Assembly: GCF_014839805.1 (NCBI RefSeq)
Contig: NC_051131.1
Location: 5,382,913-5,446,912 of the forward strand
Length of the DNA stretch: 64,000 bases
Direction of reading: 5' to 3'
DNA from: Manduca sexta
Lineage: Eukaryota > Arthropoda > Insecta > Lepidoptera > Sphingidae
In this document: piece by piece, positions 1 through 9,639 of the stretch
Layout of the letters: each line of letters begins with the position of its first letter
How positions within the stretch are numbered: position 1 is the first letter of the stretch
Notes under the pieces: model-generated
What the model saw: the letters and a program-made list of their open reading frames with translations, nothing else
Database searches by the model: none
What the model was told of the DNA's origin: nothing
Program-made: the position numbers and the translations under genes

Positions 1-420
1 TAACTTTTGCTTCTCTGTTAAAATTATTTTTAACAAGGGGCAGTAATTGATGGAAAACTTCTGCGGTGGAAGGGTCACGTTGTATCATTGTACGAGATTT
101 TTATAAAAAAATATGCTTAAATTATCGTCGTAGTAAAATAGGCCATAAAGTATCAAATTATTATCCATTCTCTACCAAGCGGCTGCTGGCAGTCCTTTGA
201 GAACGACCTAAACGGTTTTGAAATTAAGTCTATTTTTGTTAATTGTTTTTTTACATCCCGATAATACATAATGTCCATCGGTAGACTTACATCTTTTCTC
301 AAACGTGGCAGTTCATCGATTGTTCATTTTATATTGCATAAGTTTACGTATATGGTTTTTTGCTAAATGTACTACTTATATAAATACACATAATATACAA
401 AACTTCTCTATTGTCTTCAG

Positions 421-632
421 CAACTCGTCTGAACTTCCGACCTCTGGTCGTGAATATGCCTGCACGCCATATGCTTTCCGACAATGAGCCCACGTCTCCA
501 GGAGTTGAGGAGTTGCAGTCATCTCCTCAACTGGAGATGGAAACTTCAGAACTAGAGAGAGAGATGACCAACGCCGAGCAGCAGTTGGAAAAAGGCGTCG
601 CCATAGCAACAGAAGAAAGCGACGCTGATACG
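421..632 (+). CDS. Coding exon, unknown gene (candidate alternative N-terminal exon)
   Basis: Seen: a pyrimidine-rich tract ends in AG at 419-420, the frame is open throughout, and a consensus donor follows (ACG|GTAAGT at 632/633). The exon starts in phase 1 and ends in phase 0. It encodes about 70 residues with no stop. The first half is neutral or hydrophobic. From the in-frame ATG at 456 (MPARHMLSDNE) it becomes acidic and Glu/Ser/Thr-rich with a short Glu/Gln/Leu-rich stretch that could be helical. No domain is recognised. It may be internal, or it may hold the start codon at 456 with the upstream part as 5' UTR joined from a non-coding exon left of the window. Inference: because its donor phase matches the two exons at 6303 and 46497, it may be one of several alternative N-termini of a single gene. 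GC content is clearly higher than in the flanking DNA, which supports real coding. A neighbouring unrelated gene is not excluded. Confidence 0.6.
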
Positions 633-1146
633 GTAAGTGGTGAAACAGATTAGATATTGAAATATATTTTGTATTGCAATATGTAGTTAGCGAATAAAAA
701 CCGAATGTATGAAATTACCGATATATGCAATATAATTAATTTTGAACGGCTTTCTGTCAACGTATACATATTTTATTTAGGGCTAACTTTACTTCCATAA
801 TCCTAGCATACTAGCAAAAAACATATTGTTAATACTGTTAAGTTTATGAAATCTAGATTAGTTGCTATTTCTGTGGTAAGCAACTTCTTTGTTTACTCTA
901 AGCTTGCAAGCAGGGCAAACTTTTAAAAATACAAAAAAGATATAAATACGTATCCTATCCTATCCTCATGCGTATCTCTGAGAATTCAGTTCCGAATAAT
1001 GTTTAAAATGAGTACCCATCATGCCTTAATTAGAATTAATATTTATTTTTAGGATGTGAGCCAATCAACTGAGAGATCGACTATTTTTAGTCGTGTGTAA
1101 GCTATATAAATTATACATATCTATTTTTATAGCACGTTAATGTAAT

Positions 1147-1255
1147 AATACCAGCTCTGTATTATATACTGTACCAACGCTGGGCTTCTACTAAAGAGGA
1201 AGCCTAGGTCTTACTTTACCTACTGACCTAGTGCAGATGAGTAGACCTCGTAATA
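1147..1255 (-). repeat. Degenerate tRNA-derived SINE fragment, family A
   Basis: Matches, with many substitutions, the 3' part of the SINE copy at 39991-40314. It shares the 'gctctgtattatatactgt' start, the 'gctgggc' block and the 'ctgacctagtgcaga' block in the same order. Only the tail half is present; the tRNA-like part is missing. Confidence 0.6.
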
Positions 1256-1894
1256 TATCATAGAAATACTTATAAACGATTTTTAGGTATGTAGATTTTG
1301 ACACGACATTTTCCTTCCCTGTTAAGCGAGCTTTAAATTAATAAGAATATATCTAACTTCTAAGTCTGTTATTATTGTTCCTTTTCGAGATGTGTACCTT
1401 GAGTTTAGCACATATGAACCTTCGACAGTCCGTTCCAATCCTAACTATTACTAGTATAAGATTATATTGTTACACAAGACGTTTTAATATTCACAATAAA
1501 ATTCACCGGTGGTCAACTCGTACCGCATACGAACTTATAAATAGCGGATATTTCGGTAGTCGGCGCCGGCCCTGTTTTATTATGGCTTCCATTTGAAAAT
1601 TGGAGCGAGGCTATCGTTCACACCATATCGCGATTAATGCTGCAATGTTCGCATTGTGTATGTGAAATGTTTCATATGGATAAAAGAGATATTGTTTAGG
1701 TCATTATGTGGTTACCAAGTTCCGAAGGCTACTGTAAGCGTTGTAAAAAGTACATACAAGGAGTGTTGGTTTGGTAGTATAATGTGTTTTAGTATTGACA
1801 AGTGATGTATCAAAATTATTGTTCTTAAAACAACGGTTTTAGCACTCTGATTATAAATGGTTTCTGAACTTCAATTGCTTAATGTAAGAGCAAA

Positions 1895-2078
1895 GTAGAC
1901 AGCCATAGTAGCCCACATAAGTGTGTCACGTTCTGGGACCGTGTGCATATCGGGTTCCACCAGGCCGGCATAATTGTGTCGACTGCCGAGGGGTAATCAC
2001 CTCTCGTCACTCGACATTCTATTGGACCCCACTCCACTAACCATGAGGTGCAGCGGGTCATTTTGCCGTGCCTGTATC
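1895..2078 (+). repeat. Dispersed ~250-bp repeat, family B, copy 1
   Basis: Shares long blocks with 18768-18995 and, in inverted orientation, with 53838-54070 and 27425-27592. Shared blocks include 'gcccac.taagtgtg', 'aggccggcataattgtgt', 'gactgc..agggtaatca' and 'cgacattctattggacccc'. It lacks the 5' portion seen in the longer copies. The class is not established; size and lack of coding suggest a SINE or other non-autonomous element. Confidence 0.8.
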
Positions 2079-2240
2079 AAAATATCGATATAAGTATACA
2101 AATATTGGAAATTTGGACAGTCTTGATCATTCCGTCAATTTGAATAGACACTCGTTTTTCGTTATTCCATCGAACATGGAGATGTTCAATTAAGAGTACT
2201 ATGATTCATTCTAATCTTTTTCTTGTTTAAGGCGATACCT

Positions 2241-2529
2241 CAAGGTCCATTTTCATACATTTTGTTTCACCTTTAATCTGGGTAACTAAACAAGTATTGG
2301 CAAGTAAAGAATTTAAATTCACGTCTAGTTAGTGATTAGTTCTCGCAGTTGAAGAAAAACGTAAAAATAATTAATAATCATGGATATTTCTGCCTTTAAA
2401 ATTTCGTCATATTAAATTTTAAAGGCCGAAATATCCATGATTATTAATTATTTTACGTTTTCAACTGCACAATCACTAACTAGACTCAATACTTACCCAA
2501 AATAAAAAAATGTATGAAAATACCTTAAA
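2241..2529. mobile_element. Foldback MITE (long inverted repeat)
   Basis: Two arms of about 110-140 bp are inverted copies around a loop of about 20 bp near 2400-2420. The inner arms (about 2346-2398 and 2414-2467) are nearly perfect and include 'taattaataatcatggatat' and its complement. The outer arms carry 'tctagttagtgatt' and 'tttcatacattttt' with more divergence and small indels. There is no coding capacity. A foldback or palindromic MITE is the likely class; target-site duplications were not clear. Confidence 0.8.
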
Positions 2530-4937
2530 TTATGTAGAAATATACAAACATACATTGTCTATGCAAGTTAACTCGAGCCCTTGCTAAATTTCGCACTGAC
2601 TGGTCGAATAACAAAAGAGGTATATGAAATAGACATCGTTATATTTCCAGCCAGACATCTTGGTTTTAAATGTATATTTTTATACAAATGGAAATAAAAT
2701 GACAAAAGCGGTGTAGTTTATTTTAGATAAGCACAAATTAAACTTATGTTTAGGTAATTTGAAGTTTTTAATTTGTTTAGCTATTTTTATTGCTGACTAT
2801 GCTATAGTGTCTTCGAAAATTTCCAGAGTAGTCTGGCTTGCACATATTACTATGAATAACAGATCTTGCGGCCTTCATCAGGTAAAACGTAAAAATAGAT
2901 ATGATTGAGTCGGCCGGCACTTTACATCTCAGTTTATTGAGAGTTTAAGTACAAGGTTTAATTATCTTGGTTGTGGAATAGTTTTCTACTTCTACATGAG
3001 ACATTAATTATTTTTTGGAGAAGACGGTTTCAACAAATAAAATCATTTAAAAAAAAATCTATAGTCATCGAAAATGGTGTTATCGTGTCCTCAATTCGAT
3101 TATATTATTCTTAAACATGGTATATTCATACATTGGCTAATATTTATCTGCTTTTACTCGGCGACATATATTTTACATTTATACCTCTTAAATTGCAATT
3201 ATAGCTACGTAGACTACCATTTAAACTCAACGCATATCGTTACATCTTAATATGAAATATTTAAGATAATCTTGTGTCGTTTTACAAGGACTAGACTTTT
3301 ATAACACTAAAGTGAGTTGTGTAACGCGCTGGGCAAAAATGAAACATGATTATTTACAATCGAAAGGAACGTTCAAAACTTTAAAAAGGTTAATAAATCA
3401 TTTTTTTGAATTATAGGCAATTGAATAAAAATATTGAGTACTTATCAAGAAAAAAATCCTACAGGAAGTAATTTAGTTAAAACAATAAATTGTCATAAAG
3501 TAAATCAAATTTTTAATAAAACATAATATATACATATTATGGTTTAGACATTCCAAAATAGTTTAATTTAAATCCAGGTAGATTGATTGCAGTTATATCT
3601 TCAGAATTATTATTTCAATTTTCGAAAAGCTGTCCCTGAGTTGTTTTCCATTAAGGATTATAAATAACAATTTGTAACAGGAAAAAATTTAAGTTAATTT
3701 TGAAAAAAATAATTGAAACCTCTAAAATTTTCATTACATTTATTTAGTGCAAGTTAAAATCTTAAAATATTACTTAAAATCTTTGCTGTTATGTTTTCCC
3801 TTTTGGATTTTCCGGTAGCAGGATCAGAGAGGTCTACTTAACGTAACAGTAAAATTTAACTGATTTTTTAAATACTAACACTGTTCTTCTCACTATAATA
3901 TATTGGTACATAAGAATGAAATTATTAGAACAGATATTTTAACCGGGCCGTTGTAGCATTCTTGCCAAGAATATCACAACGCGAGTTTATTATTGTCTTC
4001 TGTATAAACGGATTGGAAAATGCTACAAAAATCTTTCAGGAAGTCCATTTAATAATATCTACTGTAACGTGAATACTTATTTGGCTTTTTTATGTAAGAG
4101 TTAGACAAAGAAAACTATTGGCTGCAAATTCGCTTAATCGCTCTCGCACTTTAACGACAATATTCACTTGATATGGATTGGATGACAGTCTTTTTTTAAG
4201 TCTACAGGCGTAAATTACAGTTTCTTATGAAAGGTATTGTTTAAAAATATATATTTTTGTTTATAATAACAATACACTTACTTCCTTTTGTATTAATTTA
4301 AGTCAGTCAGTTATGTACTGATCTATGGGACATATTGCTAAAATTCTGCAGAATTACCCACTCTATGTAAAAATAATGTATAAAAATAATTATAATATGG
4401 CGGTGATATTTGAATAAGGAAGTATTGCATATTATAGATAACTTTGAAAAACAACGGTCAAAGGTTGCCTATGAGTATATAATTATACAATTGGTTTTTT
4501 TTTTTACCAGAGACAATATTTATATGACAGGTCACTGTAGTTAGGTTGTCACGCTGATAGAAAAAGAGTTAACGAGACAAGTAGAGTTGCTTTTTATAGT
4601 AGGAGACCAATATATTTTGACACCTATATGTTGTGCAGGGCATCTATTTTAATGTGAAATTATAATTTTAGTAAATCATTTCAGATCCAAGATCTACCGC
4701 GAAACCACAACAAAAAGGTCCAATAACGTATATTTATAAATAGCATTCAAATTTCACCATAATTGCCACTCCATTAAAAGTCTATTATAAGTTGTTTGAT
4801 CTCGGCACAAAAATTTCGCTAAAATAAATACGAGATAAGAGAGCGCAATTATTTCAATTACACGACGGTGTGAATGGCGATGATCCAAATGCTAAAAGCT
4901 TTGACGTGTTCCATTTTACAACGTGCAACGTCTCCTC

Positions 4938-4953
4938 AACACAGATCTGTGTT
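4938..4953. promoter_or_regulatory. 16-bp perfect palindrome
   Basis: The bases aacacagatctgtgtt read identically on both strands. It lies in a locally GC-richer segment about 1.3 kb upstream of the exon at 6303. Any binding factor is unknown. Confidence 0.3.
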
Positions 4954-5479
4954 GCGACACAGAGTCGCACACAACACTCCGTCCCGCCTCGTGCCCCACA
5001 AGCCTTAACACGTCTTACATCGGAATGTTTACATAATAACAACATATTATGTGTAGATACTTTTCGTTTCAACTGGTGATTTATGTTTGTATGCGCGTTT
5101 AAAATGTCAGAAAATAGATGTTAAATTTAATAATAATGCTATTGTAGCGTGTCCGTATTTTAAAAAAAAGCGTCAGTACGAAACATTTGCTGTAATCGAT
5201 CTCTATTTGTTTTGTTTTTGATTTTGTTTGTTGCTCCGTCCGCGTAGATCTTCCACTCCCACAGTTTCCGGCAAAAATAGTAGTCTAGTTAATCCAATAC
5301 TTTCTCCACTTGTGTATTCAATTTCCTAAGTGAAGCGGTTTTTGCTCTTTATTTCTAAATAATATCTGAATATCTAATTATCCAAACATGTTTTTACACA
5401 TTTACAACATGAGAAGGATAGTTTCCCGGCTAGTAATGTTTTTCCTTAAGTTTACTGTTTACTAATGGATGGGTTGTTT

Positions 5480-6302
5480 ACTACGGTAGCGCACACGACA
5501 CGTGCGCGGTGGTTAGCGCGGCGCGGCGGCTCGGCGTGCCTCTCGCTATCAGCTCAGCCTCCGCACACGCGTTTGATAACAACAGGCTGTTATACCTACT
5601 ATGTAACTAAACAATAACACTCACCGCTTCGCGTAGCGTTCAGCGACACCAATTATTGTAGTCAGTATAAACATTTTACTGCATAATGGGTATTATCACG
5701 GGATACATCGAAACAGCAATCCGTTTGAAGGACGCCAACATTGTAACCGGTGTCGAGTGTTAATTAAGTGCATATCAAGGGGTGCAAATAGCGTGACTCG
5801 ATTGGTTACAGCCGCCCGTTCCCGTGGTAGCCAAACGTAAACATGAAGTAATCGATAATGCGAGCGTCGAGGTTGTGTTGTTATAAGCGTCCTGCGGCGA
5901 GGTTGTGGTGCTAGGTGTCGTGTGCTCTCGTGTGCTCTCGTGTGCCAGCCGCCATCCGAGCGCAGCGCGCCGTGCCAGTAGACGCAACCAGAAGCGGGAA
6001 CAATGAGCGCGCCTTGACCTTGCGGCGTGCGGGGGGCAGCGACGCGCGATGACGCCAGCGCGGCCGGCACGCGGTTCGGCTTTCGGGTGCGATCCTTCGC
6101 CGACGGCATCCGCGTAATCGGCGGCCTGCGCGATTCCGAAGTTTGTCAAAAATATCGGGGCGGGTGGGCGGCGCCGCGACGCTGTCGACTCTCACGCGCA
6201 CTCATTCTGCGAGTTGGCGCCGACGCCGACGCGCTTCGAACGACCGACCGACCGACCCGACTCCTGCCGACCGTGTAGATCGCGACATGCGCGCGCCGCG
6301 AC
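5480..6302 (+). promoter_or_regulatory. GC-rich promoter island and 5' leader of the MGNVQCC exon
   Basis: Two CpG-rich blocks (about 5488-5575 and 5885-6300) contrast sharply with the AT-rich surroundings and run directly into the start codon at 6303. A TATAAG sequence lies at 5882 but has no obvious TCAGT initiator about 30 bp downstream; a TCAGTA occurs at 5662. A 10-bp tandem motif (tcgtgtgctc, about 2.5 copies) is at 5918-5945. The second block is probably 5' UTR. The exact start site cannot be set from sequence alone. Confidence 0.6.
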
Positions 6303-6310
6303 ATGGGTAA
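6287..6310 (+). promoter_or_regulatory. uORF overlapping the main start codon
   Basis: An ATG at 6287 opens a seven-codon frame (MRAPRHG) whose stop, TAA at 6308-6310, lies past the main ATG at 6303 and in a different frame. Any ribosome using it would bypass the main start. The main ATG has the better context (gacATGG). A role in translational control is inferred. Confidence 0.6.
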
Positions 6311-6779
6311 CGTGCAATGCTGCGCCAGTGGACGCTTCAGCGGAGGCGACCTGCCCAAAAAGCAGAAAAGTAAGAAGAAGAAATCTAAAGGACTCAAAGG
6401 GATAAGTAAGAAAACTAATAGTGTGGGTGGTGGAAAAACCAACGGGGGAATCCAGAAAGTGGTAAACGTGGCAGAAGACGCTTCAGAGCGAGTGGCGCCG
6501 GCCGCCACACCAGCAGAAACGCTGGTGCAGGCGGCGCCGCCTTTAGCCGATACTCCACCGAATAATGATTCGGAGCAGCCGCAAGAGACGATGCAGTCCG
6601 ACAGCACGGATGCGACAGAAACGGACTCACCTCGAAGTGAAAGCATGGCAGAGGCGAGGGAACGATTTTTCGGTCAGGTAGGCGAATCTGTTCAAACTGT
6701 GTTTTCGTACGAAAGTATCTATAGCAACAAGAATATCACAAGTGCTGTGCGGCGTGACGAGCTAATCCCTTTATCGTAG
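6303..6779 (+). CDS. Predicted N-myristoylated/palmitoylated, Lys-rich protein or N-terminal exon
   Basis: The 158-residue frame starts at a good-context ATG. Residues 1-7 are MGNVQCC: Gly2 would accept myristate and Cys6/Cys7 palmitate. Residues 19-37 form a dense lysine patch (KK, KKKK, KK) typical of membrane-tethering tails, followed by a Gly/Thr/Ala/Pro-rich and then acidic Ser/Glu-rich low-complexity region (about 75-120). No folded domain is visible. Together these predict a peripheral plasma-membrane protein segment, not an enzyme. A splice donor (CAG|GTAGGC, 6677/6678) falls in phase 0 after residue 125 (RERFFGQ), so this may be a first coding exon of a longer protein. Reading through the donor adds 33 residues and stops at 6779, followed by AATAAA signals at 6883 and 6929, so a short isoform is also possible. 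High GC and codon content match the upstream island. I do not recognise the family. Confidence 0.85.
   Translation: MGNVQCCASGRFSGGDLPKKQKSKKKKSKGLKGISKKTNSVGGGKTNGGIQKVVNVAEDASERVAPAATPAETLVQAAPPLADTPPNNDSEQPQETMQSDSTDATETDSPRSESMAEARERFFGQVGESVQTVFSYESIYSNKNITSAVRRDELIPLS
6678..6683 (+). other. Candidate splice donor inside the MGNVQCC frame
   Basis: CAG|GTAGGC. It follows codon 125 exactly (phase 0), matching the donors at 633 and 46575. Position +4 is G and +5 is G rather than A,G, so it is moderate in strength. This would allow either splicing or read-through to the stop at 6779. Confidence 0.45.
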
Positions 6780-6882
6780 CGGAACGAATCTGCCCGACTC
6801 AGAGGTCGCTCTGCTTTACATCAGCTAATGTTGTACTCATGATAACTCCAAACTGATATCTGTTTACATACTTTATCTCAGT

Positions 6883-6934
6883 AATAAAACAGATGTTTGT
6901 TTTTATTTATAATCCGTGTATAAAGTTTAATAAA
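6883..6934 (+). terminator. Two AATAAA polyadenylation signals
   Basis: AATAAA at 6883-6888 and 6929-6934 lie 104 and 150 nt after the stop at 6779. The second is followed by a G/T-rich stretch (tgcttgtggtcagg). They would fit 3' end formation of a short, unspliced isoform. In AT-rich DNA AATAAA is common, so this is suggestive only. Confidence 0.4.
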
Positions 6935-6939
6935 TATTA

Positions 6940-9200
6940 TTGCTTGTGGTCAGGTTACAGGTAATACTAGGTTGAATTTTATTATATTTACTGAAATTTA
7001 ACACGCGAAGTTTCTTAGCTTCGTTATGTACTACAGACTACTACAATTTATTATGCTTCCATATTTTAAGCACTTAGGTACTTACTTTTAGGTTCATTTT
7101 CTTACGTAGAAATTTTCGTTTGTGTAGCATATGGATGACTTGTGGTACATTTCGCAAGCCAAAAATATTAATTAAAAGCCGAATCACGTTTGTGTCGATT
7201 CAAGCAGAGAATACAAAGACTTTTAAGGTTACCATACGAAACTTGATGAAATTCCAATCCATAATAACGAGTTTATATTCATAATATTCAAGAATATGAA
7301 AGAATTTCTCAGTTTAATTTACGAGCCATATTATAATACTACAATTCATCCTTTTCACGATTGTAAGTAACAAATATTGTATTAAAATCCTGTTTCTCAA
7401 TGCGAAGTTTACTCGTAAACATTCGTGTATGTCTTTAACACTAGTTCACTGTTTGAGGTTATAGGACAGGTTCCGTGTGATGATCTAATGTCAATAGATT
7501 AGCTGTCAAGGACTTAAATGTCATTTAAGGCCGCGAAGTCGCGCGGCTGAGTGCAGCGTCTGTTCTAAGTTTATAGTAAGCAGTATCGTTCCAAATACGC
7601 CTCCTATATGACGACACGTAACTATCGGTATGTCTGTACGTTCAGTATTGAAAACGATTATTCCCTGCTTACGCCGACATGCGAATTTGTACGGAAATTA
7701 TGATCTTATGCCTGGAATCACAAGGTTTGCTTCTTTCATCTGATTTCATCTCGTATTTGACGGACAGCGGCCCTGTGTCAGATGTGGGTCAAGTAAAGTT
7801 ATTTTTTCTGCCTGGGACTTCATTAAAATCATGCTTTCTTGGAATCTTACGTTTAAAATTGACATTATCTGAAGTACATGTATTTTCGCGTTATCACTAG
7901 AATTCACTAGGTTATGTTTACAATAGAAAATAGCCGCTTGCGCAGTTTAGCAGAATTTATACATTTTAATTTCTAAGTATTTTTACATTCCCAACACAAA
8001 GTAAAACATTATTGTATGCATTTAGCAGGAAAATGCTAATTAGCTGTTTGCGAGAAATCAAATTTAATATAAACATTACAGATAGTCTGCGAGCACAGAG
8101 CGTGCGTTATCTATAAATGTTCAACACGACATGATTTTTCTCGATACCCACGTATTTTCCTGAAGGGTGCACGTCAGAAATGCTGAATTTGATATAAATA
8201 GAAAAATCTGTAATCGCTGACGTTCCTCTCGGAACTGAAATTGGGCGTTTCTGAACACAAGATCAGTTACTCATTCGTGTCATTGACTCAACGAGGAAAG
8301 TGACCGAGTGATTCTGATTCTACTTCAACGGCTTTTGGAGCTAGTCCAGGCGGATCCAGAAATAACTTTGCTTGTTTCGAGTTCACACAAGATTTTATTG
8401 GTAGTTGCAATAATTTGTTCCGCTTACTTGATACTGTAACAAAATGAGTCCTTATCTGGCTTGTTGTGAAGCGGTTAATGTACGATTCTGTTTGTGTAAA
8501 CATCAATAGTCGTAAATTAATGAATTTATGTTCTCTGAGTATTGTTAGCTGACTATCATTACTTATTTAGCACGTCTATGTTCGATAAAACGTTTTTCAA
8601 TGGTTACTGAAATTTCGAACATGCCTATTAAAGAATCCTTCAAAGGCGAGTGTGAACAAGAGATTTCCTTATACTCTATGTAATTGAGTTACAAATTCCA
8701 AAACCCTGTAGTTTGATTATAATGCACACGACTAGCGTTTGAGCCCACTCATAGATATTTGCTTGAGTGTTTAGCACACTAACGGCAACCTTGTCAATAA
8801 CTTCGTTTGGCTATGTCATATATGATTGGTCTCCCTGTAAAGTCTAAAGTTCGATAAAGATTTGTTACACACTACTCTAGCTACCTGCGTCGAATTTTAC
8901 TTATTTTCCCCTTGTTCAATATCTTACCTATATTATGTTTTGCTTAACATAATAGAAATAAATTACAGGATTCTTTCAGCTTTTGATGGACTGTCAGATA
9001 TATGAATGAATTAACAAACTAAATTTAACTTTAATTTAACAAAGTCATAAAGTATGTACCTAGAGTTATTTAATCAATAATTATCTGATAGGATATTTAG
9101 GTAATTGATTACACTGATACCTAGAAATTTCGTTTAACATAACTAGATAAATATCTAGGTTTTAAAGATAATACAGCAAACTTATTTTTAAAAGTGGCAT
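6940..9200. other. Intron-like stretch without recognised genes
   Basis: AT-rich sequence with scattered stops in all frames. A short GC-richer spot at 7530-7556 (aggccgcgaagtcgcgcgg) has an inverted-repeat look but no further support. Confidence 0.4.
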
Positions 9201-9633
9201 ACACCCGTATTCTAAGACGTTTCCTCGAAAATTTCTCTCTCAACTCCTATAGGTAATTTTTATTCTTAGTTGAAAAATCTCCTCCACTCAAAGTAATCAA
9301 CTGTCAAATTCAAGGTACCTCGCGACTTACCTTAAGGAAGACTCGAGGAAGTTATTAGCTTTGTAAACAGTGTTACAATATGATAACTTTATTCTGATAT
9401 TTATGTCAAGTGTGTCAAAAATCGATTTCCAACGGTTCCTGCAATACTTGTACGATACTCCTTACGAATATCCCGAAGATATTCCTCAAGAATCATCAAA
9501 GAAGATCCTCAAGAATAGCTCAAACTTTAACTAAGAATACCATTTTTGAGTATTCCTTGAATTAATTCTCAAGGTCACCTCGATTCAGATAAAGTTGAGG
9601 AATTTTCGAGGAAACGTCTTAGAATACGGGTGT
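9201..9633. mobile_element. MITE with 33-bp perfect terminal inverted repeats
   Basis: The left end 9201-9233 (beginning acacccgtattctaagacg) is the exact reverse complement of 9601-9633. The interior of about 370 bp is non-coding and repeats 'ctcaag' and 'ctcgag'-type motifs. Perfect long TIRs suggest recent activity. No clean duplication is visible at the flanks (ggcat / tacat), so the superfamily is not assigned. Confidence 0.9.
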
Positions 9634-9639
9634 TACATC

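Larger units (their letters stand above)
633..5480. other. AT-rich intron-like stretch
   Basis: No credible exon seen. It contains a SINE relic (1147-1255), a dispersed 250-bp repeat copy (1895-2078) and a foldback MITE (2241-2529), listed separately. From about 4860 to 5000 the composition becomes less AT-rich and holds a 16-bp perfect palindrome at 4938-4953. Confidence 0.5.

Noticed and set aside
5696..6201. Several minus-strand open frames of 96-137 codons
   Set aside because: They arise from the lack of stops in CpG-rich promoter DNA and overlap one another in different frames with Arg-rich nonsense composition.
6146..6646. 166-codon open frame on the minus strand
   Set aside because: It is the antisense shadow of the GC-rich exon at 6303; the residues are low-complexity and no start or splice context supports it.
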